Assembly: GCA_964638165.1 (NCBI GenBank)
Contig: CAZWYJ010000065.1
Coordinates: forward strand, 1-6,390
DNA length: 6,390 nucleotides
Direction: 5' to 3'
Source of the DNA: 2-12-FULL-60-25 sp964638165
GTDB lineage: Bacteria > Patescibacteriota > Patescibacteriia > 2-12-FULL-60-25
In this document: piece by piece, positions 1 to 6,009 of the stretch
Layout of the letters: each line of letters starts with the position of its first letter
Position numbering within the stretch: position 1 is the stretch's first letter
Made by a program: the position numbers and the translations under genes
Notes under the pieces: generated by a model
The model's input: only the letters and a program-made list of their open reading frames with translations
The model's database searches: none
What the model was told of the DNA's origin: nothing

Positions 1-995
1 ACGCGCACGGTCTGCATGCCCTCTCGATGAAAAGTCTCAATCGTGAGGTGGCGGGAATCCGTCCACGCGATACCCGCTTGCGTGGTCGTCGCATACCCCA
101 CCGTATCTCCAAAAGAGAGGCGCGGACCCACGACCCAACGGCGAGCGTTCGTGGCAATGGATCGGATGAAGACATCGTCTTCCGCGATCACGCGAACGCG
201 ATAGACGCCGGGACTTGTTGCCGACGCGGAGATCGCCCTCTCGATCACCGTACCCATCAGCGTATCCCGCGACCCGCCAATCCCAACCGCCGAACTCGCC
301 AAGACCTCATCATCTTTCAAGATTTGGAGGATGACCGTGTCCCTCCCCTGCTTCCGATTCGAATCCTGAAGCTCGAAGCTGAACGAAACCTTTCCGGCCG
401 CAGGCACGGCCCAGATATCCAGCGACCCGCGCAGAGAAACATTGACGACGCGCGACGTACTTGTTGCATCCTGCAACAGAGGCTGTACGGATGAAGCCGA
501 CCACACGGCCAAGGTATTGAACTGCGATGTCGAAAGAATATCCTGCGAGGATCCGGCGCGAACGTACCCAACCCTGTCTCGAGACGATGCCGGTTTCCAT
601 TCCTCGGATTGCAAGGGCGCGAACCACATGGGCTGAAACTCAAAAGAGAGCGATGCGTCGTCGCGCAGGACGCCTAACTCAATCAGATGCTGGTTATTCG
701 GCCGGAATTCAACCTCAATATCCATGGTGTTATAGACGCCCGGAACGCGCGCGGAACTGTACACGGGGTCCTGGAGAATGCGCTGACCGCGCCAGCCTCC
801 GTCCTGCACCCCCGGACTCGTGGTCCGCTCCGCGGGAAGGAACGGGTCCATCCACGCGCTCGATCCATCGAATGGGAGATCAAATATAACGATCCCGGAC
901 GGCGGGAAACGCTGAACAAGAAGATACCCGGCGCCCACAATTGCGAGCGCCCACGGAATCACGCAGAACGCGAGAAGGAGGCGACGGACTATCAT
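1..995 (-). CDS. Membrane-anchored extracytoplasmic protein, 3' end beyond the window
   Basis: I translated the minus strand by hand from 995 and found 331 codons without a stop, so the gene continues past base 1. The first ATG overlaps the TGA of the upstream glycosyltransferase (ATGA, 992-995), which points to translational coupling. Residues 4-28 form one hydrophobic segment after MIVRR, reading as an N-terminal anchor or uncleaved signal. The rest (about 30-331) is soluble, rich in Ser, Thr, Val and Gly and probably mostly beta-strand. Two PGVY motifs (residues 85-88 and 262-265), each followed by a strand-like stretch (MDIEVEF, RVRVIAEDD), suggest two related beta-sandwich modules. I recall similar 'DPVYxxxRxPxxY...IELGV' proteins labelled hypothetical in Patescibacteria, but I cannot name a family. 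The pairing with a glycosyltransferase suggests an envelope or surface-polymer role; that is inference. Confidence 0.85.
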   Translation of the reverse strand, partial: MIVRRLLLAFCVIPWALAIVGAGYLLVQRFPPSGIVIFDLPFDGSSAWMDPFLPAERTTSPGVQDGGWRGQRILQDPVYSSARVPGVYNTMDIEVEFRPNNQHLIELGVLRDDASLSFEFQPMWFAPLQSEEWKPASSRDRVGYVRAGSSQDILSTSQFNTLAVWSASSVQPLLQDATSTSRVVNVSLRGSLDIWAVPAAGKVSFSFELQDSNRKQGRDTVILQILKDDEVLASSAVGIGGSRDTLMGTVIERAISASATSPGVYRVRVIAEDDVFIRSIATNARRWVVGPRLSFGDTVGYATTTQAGIAWTDSRHLTIETFHREGMQTVR

Positions 996-2641
996 GGATC
1001 TTTCTTCGGAGGAACGAGGTAAAACAAGCCCTCCTTATCAATGCGCAAAATCGTTGCCCAATGATCCACGGGATATGATCCGCGTAAAACCTCCGGAACA
1101 TCCTCATGCGTCACAGGCGTTCGATGAAAAATGAGCACGGGTTCCCTGGATTGGGCGAGCGCACGAATCGTTTCCGCATCCGGTAGCGGACTTACGACGG
1201 GAAACGCTCCGGCAAAAATCTTATCGCTTCTCTCGGAAAGGATGAGCGATCCCGGCGGAATCATCCGCTCCGCCTGATGACGGATGGAGGCATACCGAAC
1301 CAATTCTTTTTGCGTAAAAAGAACGGACTCATCATCGTGTGCGAGCGCAATCCCCCACCCTTCCATAACGAGTAGTACACCGATAGCGATATAGATCGGA
1401 ACGCCCACCCATGGCCACGGTCGCGAAAACCGTGACCATGAGACCCGTTCAATCACCGCCGCGCACCCAATGGCAATAAGGGGCGCAAGCGGAAGTAGGT
1501 AGCGCAAAAAAGAATTTCCAATCGTCGCTGTTCCATTGATATTATCCGCATAGGACGTCTGTCCGTACGCTAATAAAAGAACACCTCCTGTCCAGACAAT
1601 TAATGCCGTTGGAACATGACCGCGCCACCCGCACCTTTGTTGAAGAACAAGATACCCCAGGAGCGCCGTCGCAACCCACAAACCAAGAATACTAAACAAA
1701 AACGCGCGAATATTATTCCAAATCGTGCGCGGATGAAAACCAATCGGCACGAGAGATCCGATCGATCGCTCCGTAACCACGGTATCCGCCTGCTTCACTT
1801 CCGCAAAAGCATCGTCGCGATCATGCAAAAGGTATCCGGCCACAGGCAAGTCCTTCCACGAGGCATGGTATGGATAGGTCTGCTTCGCGAGCACGGCTCC
1901 GTATCCGATCATGATGAGGAGAGCAATGCAACACGAGAGACCCGGAAGAGCCCACTGCTTCTTCCCATACACCTTCGTCGCCCGTATTCCCTCAAACCCC
2001 GCCCACGCGACCCACGGAAGAATCCACATCGCTTCAATCGGACGAATCAGGAGCGCGAGACCGAGAGCTAATCCCCCGAGAGATCCGAAAAGCGCGCGCT
2101 TCCACCGATCAGACTCGAAGGCGGATCGGATGAGCCACACGCTCCACAGTGTAAAGGCGACAACCGGAAGGTTCGGAAAGAGCCCGCGATTCGCATACAA
2201 GAGGACGGTCGGAAACGAGAGGAATACCCATACGGACCACCACGCCACCTTCACGCCGAAATATCGTCGCGCAAGGAGCCACAATGGAATTGCTGACGAG
2301 AGCACGAGAAAAGCTGGCATGAAAGCTCCCCACCCTTGATGAACGCGTTCCGCGAGCGCCGTGAGAAAAGGCATGCCTAAAAATCCAACCGGAACAAGCC
2401 ACTCCCCTTGTCGGACCATGCTGCGCGCGTGAAGGCCGACGAGATGCTCGGTATTCGAAGAAAGGTTATGCGGGATACGGAAGATCCCGGTCTCGTTCCA
2501 TGCCCGGGCGAATAGCATCGTCGCCGTCTCATCCGGAGAACTGAAAACCTCCGTGGTCGTCCGTGGCAACGTCAGGGCAAACGCAACAAAAAAAGCGCAA
2601 ATACATGCGATTCCGATGACCCGGGGGACGAGCGCTCGCAT
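992..2641 (-). CDS. Polytopic membrane glycosyltransferase, GT-C / PMT_2 (GT39)-like
   Basis: A 549-residue integral membrane protein, probably transferring a sugar from a polyprenyl-phosphate donor on the outer face of the membrane. About ten hydrophobic segments are visible, near residues 6-24, 105-125, 132-150, 157-172, 183-200, 230-252, 312-334, 344-360, 378-396 and 411-428. After the first lies SSPDETATMLFARAW (34-48); its Asp-Glu is where GT-C enzymes carry the catalytic acidic pair of the first external loop. GLHARSM (69-75) and the C-terminal soluble tail (about 430-549) also fit. The open frame extends upstream to 2929 but there crosses the intergenic region and the divergent gene, so I start at ATG 2641 (MRALVPRV). 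An in-frame GTG at 2656, 6 nt after a -10-like box, is a leaderless alternative that adds five residues. The acceptor and sugar cannot be read from the sequence. Confidence 0.85.
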   Translation of the reverse strand: MRALVPRVIGIACICAFFVAFALTLPRTTTEVFSSPDETATMLFARAWNETGIFRIPHNLSSNTEHLVGLHARSMVRQGEWLVPVGFLGMPFLTALAERVHQGWGAFMPAFLVLSSAIPLWLLARRYFGVKVAWWSVWVFLSFPTVLLYANRGLFPNLPVVAFTLWSVWLIRSAFESDRWKRALFGSLGGLALGLALLIRPIEAMWILPWVAWAGFEGIRATKVYGKKQWALPGLSCCIALLIMIGYGAVLAKQTYPYHASWKDLPVAGYLLHDRDDAFAEVKQADTVVTERSIGSLVPIGFHPRTIWNNIRAFLFSILGLWVATALLGYLVLQQRCGWRGHVPTALIVWTGGVLLLAYGQTSYADNINGTATIGNSFLRYLLPLAPLIAIGCAAVIERVSWSRFSRPWPWVGVPIYIAIGVLLVMEGWGIALAHDDESVLFTQKELVRYASIRHQAERMIPPGSLILSERSDKIFAGAFPVVSPLPDAETIRALAQSREPVLIFHRTPVTHEDVPEVLRGSYPVDHWATILRIDKEGLFYLVPPKKDP

Positions 2642-2662
2642 CGGTGGAATAGTCACTGGCAC

Positions 2663-2691
2663 AGGATAGCAGTCCCATGCCTTCGTGTGAA
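2663..2691 (-). promoter_or_regulatory. Candidate promoter of the glycosyltransferase gene
   Basis: On the minus strand, TTCACA (2691-2686) lies exactly 17 nt from TATCCT (2668-2663). These match the sigma70 hexamers at 5/6 and 4/6. Six nucleotides after TATCCT is an in-frame GTG (2656-2654), 15 nt before the ATG at 2641. Transcription starting about 7 nt after the -10 box would give either a leaderless GTG start or a leader of about 15 nt. No Shine-Dalgarno site is seen before the ATG (CTATTCCACCG). Confidence 0.45.
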
Positions 2692-2720
2692 TTGTCCGAT
2701 CATCTCCCTCTTGGTAGGAT
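2692..2720 (+). promoter_or_regulatory. Candidate promoter of the lysozyme-like gene, leaderless geometry
   Basis: TTGTCC (2692-2697), a 17-nt spacer and TAGGAT (2715-2720) each match the sigma70 hexamers at 4/6. AGCGAC (2721-2726) separates the -10 box from the ATG at 2727, so transcription would begin at or next to the start codon. The -35 box abuts that of the divergent promoter at 2691. The hexamers are weak individually; the support comes from the spacing and from the same geometry at other starts in the window. Confidence 0.4.
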
Positions 2721-2726
2721 AGCGAC

Positions 2727-4160
2727 ATGATAAAGCAACTTTCCTTGACGATCGCGACTCTCTTCATCATTTTCAGTCCGATACTCCAGGCGTCCGCGCA
2801 AACGGACAGCCGAGGATTCGAGATTGACGATGCATTCAATCCGAATATCGTCCTCACGGACAATGACGTCTTCTCGATGGATGGCATGACGCTTAGCCAA
2901 CTCACCTCTTTCCTGCGGTCAAAAGGCACGCTCGCGGATTACCGAACAAATGATATTGATGGCGTAGAAAAAAGCGCATCGGAAATCATCTGGCACATGG
3001 CGACCATGTACCAGATTAATCCGAAATATCTCATTGCCCTGCTCCAAAAAGAACAGAGTCTCGTGGAGGACACTGCGCCCACACAGAGACAATTCGATTG
3101 GGCTATGGGATTCGGGGTCTGCGATAATTGCTCCAAGGACGATCCGGCCATTCAGGATTTCAAAGGCTTCGCGAATCAGGTGTACTATGCCGCACGGCAG
3201 ATGCGCGAAAAATACTACTTCCGCGTGCTCTCGGACGGAGAAACATTGACCGGAATGGCTCCGGGCCGAACGGTCGTGATTGACGGCATTACCGTGACGC
3301 CGGCGAACATCGCAACGGCCGCGCTCTACACCTACACTCCGCACATTCATGGCAACCTCAATCTCTGGAGAATTTGGCGCCGTTGGTTCAGCAAAAATTT
3401 CCCGGACGGCTCCGTGGTCAAAGGTATTCCTTCCGGAACGTACTACTGGATCCGTTTTGGCGAACGTCGTCCATTCGCCTCCGTCTCCGTCGCGGCTTCA
3501 CTCGTAGACATTGACCGCGCCATGGAAATTTCCGACTCCGAACTCGCCGCCTACACCGAAGGCGCGCAAATAAAATTCCCGAACTACTCGCTCCTCAAGG
3601 ATCCCGGCGGAAGAATCTGGCTCATCGTGGACAGTGAACGTCGCCACATCGTCAATATGGAAGCCTTCCGGGCATTTGGATTCGTGGAGGATGAGGTCGA
3701 AGAGGCAACGGATGGAGACCTGAATCAGTACGCAATCGGAGAGAAGCTCACGCAAGAAAGCATGGATCCGCAAGGACTCCTCGTTCAAGTCGAAGGCCTT
3801 AGAGCCGTGTGGTACGCCGAGGGCGGTCGCAGGCACCTCCTCCAGCATCCGGCGCTTCTCACCATGTACTTCCGGGGCGAACGCCTCAAGCGTATTACGC
3901 AAGAACAGCTGGACGAATTAACCGAGGCGGAACCCTTCCTGATAAAAGACAGCGAGCTCGTCAAAACACCGGACAGCCCGGCGGTCTACGTGATGGAGCA
4001 TGGTGCCAAACGACCGATCCCGTCCGGAGAAATCTTCGAATCCATGGGCTGGAAATGGTCGAGTATCCGAACCGTTCCGACGGATTTTCTCGAAACGTAC
4101 GAGGAAGGCGCTCCGATCATACTCGATGCGCCATCCTTGCAAATCGCTTCGATCGAATAG
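2727..4160 (+). CDS. Secreted lysozyme-like protein with four C-terminal repeats
   Basis: A 477-residue exported protein. Residues 1-24 are a typical signal peptide (hydrophobic core, then ASA before Gln25 as a likely signal peptidase I site). Residues about 85-225 form a lysozyme or transglycosylase-like helical domain: YQINPKYLIALLQKEQSLV (95-113), with Glu109 where lytic transglycosylases carry their catalytic Glu, then QFDWAMGFGVCDNC (122-135), GFANQVYYAARQMREKYY (147-164) and ALYTYTPHI with WRRWF (199-221). Cys132 and Cys135 could form a disulfide. Residues 231-464 hold four divergent repeats of about 55 residues, a type I associate with Patescibacteria surface proteins. The likely role is peptidoglycan cleavage or binding at the cell surface; catalysis is not proven, since only one candidate acid is visible. 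It leads a run of three plus-strand genes, diverges from the glycosyltransferase, and starts at the only ATG that keeps the signal peptide. Confidence 0.8.
   Translation: MIKQLSLTIATLFIIFSPILQASAQTDSRGFEIDDAFNPNIVLTDNDVFSMDGMTLSQLTSFLRSKGTLADYRTNDIDGVEKSASEIIWHMATMYQINPKYLIALLQKEQSLVEDTAPTQRQFDWAMGFGVCDNCSKDDPAIQDFKGFANQVYYAARQMREKYYFRVLSDGETLTGMAPGRTVVIDGITVTPANIATAALYTYTPHIHGNLNLWRIWRRWFSKNFPDGSVVKGIPSGTYYWIRFGERRPFASVSVAASLVDIDRAMEISDSELAAYTEGAQIKFPNYSLLKDPGGRIWLIVDSERRHIVNMEAFRAFGFVEDEVEEATDGDLNQYAIGEKLTQESMDPQGLLVQVEGLRAVWYAEGGRRHLLQHPALLTMYFRGERLKRITQEQLDELTEAEPFLIKDSELVKTPDSPAVYVMEHGAKRPIPSGEIFESMGWKWSSIRTVPTDFLETYEEGAPIILDAPSLQIASIE
3417..4118 (+). repeat. Four protein-level tandem repeats in the lysozyme-like protein
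   Basis: Residues 231-281, 291-341, 350-406 and 412-464 align by eye. Each opens with a strand pair such as YYWIRFGERRPF, IWLIVDSERRHI, AVWYAEGGRRHL or AVYVMEHGAKRPI. Three continue with a helix holding the pattern eaF..mGf (EAFRAFGFVED, HPALLTMYFRG, EIFESMGWKWS); in the first this part is diverged (SVSVAASLVDI). All close with an acidic stretch L..Y.EG..I (for example LETYEEGAPI). Copies are divergent in sequence, so this is an old domain duplication. A wall- or glycan-binding role is inferred from position only. Confidence 0.7.
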
Positions 4161-4171
4161 ACCCGCTCCGT

Positions 4172-4969
4172 ATGATCACGCTCGGTGCCATTGTTCCTCA
4201 TTCCCCACTTCTCGCGCCCCGCATCGGAAAAGAGAGGCGTGATGAACTGCGAGCCACGCTCCTCGCCTACCAACAACTCGAAGAGCACATGTACGCCAGA
4301 GGGATTGAAACGCTCGTCATCGTCTCTCCGCACGCAAAAAGCTACCCCGAGGCATTCAGCGGAAATATGGCGGAACATTTTACGTGCACGCTAAAAACCT
4401 TCGGTGACCACGAAACCGCAATAGATATTCCGTGCGACATTCTCACGCTTGATCGCATCCAACACGCGCTCCGCGCGCACACGAATACTCCTTTCACCCT
4501 AACGACATCGCAAGAACTTGATTACGGCTTCACCATTCCGATCCTCCTCTTGTCCGAGCACTTCAAAGATCTTCGCGTCGTTCCGATCTCACCCTCTCTG
4601 CTCTCTGCGGGCGCACATGTTGATTTTGGCAGAGCCCTGCGACCCATTCTCCAAGAAAGCGGTAAACGGATCGCCGTCATCGCCAGCGCAGACCTCTCGC
4701 ATAAGCTCGATCCGAATTCTCCGACCGGAGCAAATGTCGAGGGACCGGCTTTTGACGCCACCATCCGCGCAAAATTAAAGACCATGGATGTCGCCGGCCT
4801 CTTGAATATGGATCCGGAAGCCGTGGAAGCGGCCGGCCAATGTGGATACCGCCCGATCATGACGCTCATGGGCGTCTTTGACGGTGTCCGAACAACACAA
4901 ACCGAACTCTGCTACGAATCTCCGTTCGGCGTCGGATACCTCACGGAATTGATCGAACCTGTTTCGTAA
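4172..4969 (+). CDS. Class III extradiol dioxygenase (LigB)-like protein, AmmeMemoRadiSam-associated type
   Basis: A 265-residue cytosolic protein of the LigB fold. VPHSPLLAPRIGK (8-20) is the family's opening motif with metal-ligand candidate His10. VIVSPHAKSYPEAF (49-62) carries a second conserved His (His54), and IASADLSH (170-177) a third (His177). AGQCGYRPIMTL (221-232) matches the usual C-terminal signature. Such domains occur alone or fused to AMMECR1 in the AmmeMemoRadiSam group, whose biochemical role is not settled; ring-cleavage activity should not be assumed. Here the protein ends after the LigB domain, and no AMMECR1, Memo or radical SAM partner lies in the window. The frame is open back to 3809, but that part lies over the preceding gene; ATG 4172 gives the family N-terminus and an 11-bp gap after the lysozyme-like gene. 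No Shine-Dalgarno site precedes it (CCCGCTCCGT), so it may depend on coupling. Confidence 0.8.
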   Translation: MITLGAIVPHSPLLAPRIGKERRDELRATLLAYQQLEEHMYARGIETLVIVSPHAKSYPEAFSGNMAEHFTCTLKTFGDHETAIDIPCDILTLDRIQHALRAHTNTPFTLTTSQELDYGFTIPILLLSEHFKDLRVVPISPSLLSAGAHVDFGRALRPILQESGKRIAVIASADLSHKLDPNSPTGANVEGPAFDATIRAKLKTMDVAGLLNMDPEAVEAAGQCGYRPIMTLMGVFDGVRTTQTELCYESPFGVGYLTELIEPVS

Positions 4970-4980
4970 AGATACTATCT

Positions 4981-5307
4981 ATGGATGATCATCCCATGCC
5001 ATCCAACTCACGCCCGGAGAGCATTGGCGATATCGCTGCGCGTTTTTCGATTCCAACACAACAAGAAGCGCGCCGAGGCATCCACTCGCCACTGCACGAT
5101 CTCGTAGACGATCTCCGTCGCGACTTTGGCGAAACGGCAAAATCAGGAAAAGGATCATTCGGCTTCTATCTCGGTATTTTGAAGCGTCTCGGCCCCGAAC
5201 GCGTCCGACAAATCAAAGCCGAAGTCGATCAGAGCGATTCGTCCAGTAGAAAAAGGCTTTTTTGGTGGCATATCGGGAAAGCGCTCAAGATGCAGACCGG
5301 GAAATGA
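4981..5307 (+). CDS. Small conserved-looking protein of unknown function
   Basis: I do not recognise a named family. The 108-residue product is soluble, charged and mostly helical: SIGDIAARFSI (14-24), then PLHDLVDDLRRDFGE (37-51), a Gly-rich turn and helix SGKGSFGFYLGILKRLG (55-71), a charged helix ERVRQIKAEVDQ (73-84), and a basic C-terminal part KRLFWWHIGKALKM (91-104). The GSFGFYLGILKR core resembles small hypothetical proteins I recall from Patescibacteria. Two starts compete: ATG 4981 and ATG 4996 (MPSNSRPE). The second places the start about 18 nt after TACTAT (4973-4978), with TTGATC (4949-4954) 18 nt farther upstream, so the gene may have a weak promoter inside the end of the previous gene. 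It follows that gene by 11 bp and is followed by the octamer array. Confidence 0.65.
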   Translation: MDDHPMPSNSRPESIGDIAARFSIPTQQEARRGIHSPLHDLVDDLRRDFGETAKSGKGSFGFYLGILKRLGPERVRQIKAEVDQSDSSSRKRLFWWHIGKALKMQTGK

Positions 5308-5308
5308 G

Positions 5309-5374
5309 GTCGTCAGGTTGTCAGGTCTTCATGTTTTCAGGTCCAATCACCTGACTACCTGACCACCTGACGAC
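5309..5374 (+). terminator. Long hairpin formed by the octamer array, possible transcript end
   Basis: Bases 5309-5326 and 5357-5374 are inverted repeats of 18 bp with a single mismatch. A second stem of 6 bp, TCAGGT (5337-5342) with ACCTGA (5349-5354), sits in the loop. The hairpin begins 2 nt after the stop of the three-gene run and could block 3' exonuclease or end transcription. It is not followed directly by a T-run (TTTTTT comes only at 5412-5417), so it is not a standard intrinsic terminator. Confidence 0.4.
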
Positions 5375-5404
5375 ATGATGATCTGAATACCTGATGACTT
5401 GACT
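5311..5404. repeat. Octamer repeat array that switches orientation
   Basis: An 8-bp period fills most of the gap. Four units read on one strand (CGTCAGGT 5311, TGTCAGGT 5319, CTTCATGT 5327, TTTCAGGT 5335). After the 6-nt spacer CCAATC come seven units in the other orientation (ACCTGACT 5349, ACCTGACC 5357, ACCTGACG 5365, ACATGATG 5373, ATCTGAAT 5381, ACCTGATG 5389, ACTTGACT 5397). The consensus is ACCTGAYN, with the last base freest. Units farther along drift more, as expected for decaying slippage or a binding-site cluster. The array starts a few bases after the stop at 5305-5307. Confidence 0.85.
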
Positions 5405-5427
5405 GAATCGCTTTTTTCCGCTAAGAT
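5399..5427 (+). promoter_or_regulatory. Promoter of peptide deformylase gene, leaderless geometry
   Basis: TTGACT (5399-5404, 5/6) and TAAGAT (5422-5427, 5/6) are separated by exactly 17 nt. Only 8 nt (GACTTGAC) lie between the -10 box and the ATG at 5436, so transcription should start at or within a base or two of the start codon. No Shine-Dalgarno site can fit. The -35 box lies inside the last regular unit of the octamer array. This is the best promoter match I see in the window. Confidence 0.7.
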
Positions 5428-5435
5428 GACTTGAC

Positions 5436-5897
5436 ATGTATTACGATTCCTGGACGATTCTCACTCATCCGAACAAGCGACTCCGTGAAAAATCGGTGTC
5501 TGTTGACGTTGAAGAGATCACAACCCCGGAATTCCAGGCCTTCGCAGACCAATTCGGCGCTTTCATGATTACATCAGATGGCGTGGGCCTCGCCGCCCCG
5601 CAGATCGGATTACAGAAGCGGATCATCGCGGTTTTGGAAAAAGAAAAGATCAATCTCTACATCAATCCAGAAATCATCAAATCATCTTCCGCACTCCAAG
5701 AAAGCAAAGAGGGATGTTTGAGCGTTCCTGGCGTCTACGGCGTCGTAGACCGCCCAAAGCGCGTCCGCGTTCGCGCGCTCAACCGTCACGGACGCGTCGT
5801 GGAATTTAATGCCTCGGGTTTCGTCGCCACTATCTTTGATCATGAAATAGACCATCTCAACGGGGTTTTGTTTATTGATAAGATGAGGGAGGGGTAA
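5436..5897 (+). CDS. def: Peptide deformylase
   Basis: This metalloenzyme removes the formyl group from the N-terminal methionine of new proteins as they leave the ribosome. All three family motifs are intact: GVGLAAPQIG (49-58, with Gln56), EGCLS (92-96, metal ligand Cys94) and HEIDH (136-140, ligands His136 and His140, catalytic Glu137), followed by LNGVLF. At 153 residues it is a compact bacterial enzyme, without the C-terminal extension of some family members. The N-terminus WTILTHPNKRLREKS (6-20) corresponds to the usual 'I..yPdp.Lr..s' opening, supporting ATG 5436. It seems to be transcribed alone from its own promoter. The stop lies in a G-rich run just before a C-rich stretch (GGGT at 5892-5895 can pair with ACCC at 5901-5904), giving at most a weak hairpin. 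Confidence 0.97.
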   Translation: MYYDSWTILTHPNKRLREKSVSVDVEEITTPEFQAFADQFGAFMITSDGVGLAAPQIGLQKRIIAVLEKEKINLYINPEIIKSSSALQESKEGCLSVPGVYGVVDRPKRVRVRALNRHGRVVEFNASGFVATIFDHEIDHLNGVLFIDKMREG

Positions 5898-5931
5898 AAA
5901 ACCCACCCCCCGACACTTCCCCGCCTTTCAT

Positions 5932-5950
5932 CCCCACCCATCCCCAGCCC
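5932..5950 (-). other. G-quadruplex-type motif, minus strand
   Basis: The plus strand has four C-runs (CCCC, CCC, CCCC, CCC) separated by 1-2 nt, so the minus strand carries four G-runs with loops of 2, 2 and 1 nt. It lies on the left flank of the inserted element. Confidence 0.5.
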
Positions 5951-5959
5951 TTCCCTTGA
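5935..5959 (-). repeat. Left half of a C-rich hairpin repeat, interrupted
   Basis: Bases 5935-5957 run CACCCATCCCC, AG, then the arm CCCTTCCCTT. Compared with the reverse complement of the window's last bases (CACCCACCCCTAA followed by CCCCTCCCTT), about 20 of 25 positions agree. The matching right arm, AAGGGAAGGG, is at 6291-6300. Removing the intervening element and one GA would give a perfect 10-bp stem closed by a GA loop. I therefore read this as a diverged member of the repeat seen at 6338-6390, in the opposite orientation. Confidence 0.6.
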
Positions 5960-5984
5960 AAGCGATCTGATGTAGATGTTGACC
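5960..5984 (+). repeat. Left terminal inverted repeat of the element
   Basis: A 25-bp repeat starting AAGCGATCTGATGTAG and ending GTTGACC, identical to the reverse complement of 6264-6288. Identity stops abruptly on the inner side (GAGGAT against TCAAGA). On the outer side it is broken by the GA dinucleotide, then resumes as the arms of the host hairpin. Confidence 0.85.
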
Positions 5985-6009
5985 GAGGATAGAGCCCAAA
6001 ACATCCTCC

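Noticed and set aside
27..494. 155-codon plus-strand frame rich in Arg and Pro
   Set aside because: It lies opposite the open minus-strand gene at 1-995, has low-complexity basic composition typical of an antisense frame in GC-rich DNA, and shows no motif.
310..643. Two overlapping minus-strand frames of about 105 codons
   Set aside because: They are in other frames within the 1-995 gene, whose own frame gives a coherent anchor plus beta-rich protein.
1616..2339. Plus-strand frames of 151 and 142 codons
   Set aside because: Both are antisense to the glycosyltransferase, Arg- and His-rich, and lack recognisable features.
2642..2929. Upstream extension of the glycosyltransferase frame
   Set aside because: It would cover the divergent promoter region and about 200 bp of the opposite gene including its signal peptide; the extra residues are not membrane-like and fit no GT-C N-terminus.
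2919..3350. Minus-strand 143-codon frame within the lysozyme-like gene
   Set aside because: It is antisense to conserved lysozyme-like motifs and has no hydrophobic or catalytic pattern of its own.
3809..4171. Upstream extension of the LigB-like frame by 121 codons
   Set aside because: It overlaps the repeats of the preceding gene in another frame, and the family's N-terminal motif begins only after ATG 4172.
5309..5404. Possible CRISPR array
   Set aside because: The period is only 8 bp, units switch orientation and no unique spacers lie between them; no cas gene is present.
5885..5911. Intrinsic terminator at the end of def
   Set aside because: Pairing of the G-rich run with the following C-rich run is short and interrupted (4 bp, two mismatches, 3 bp), and no T-run follows.
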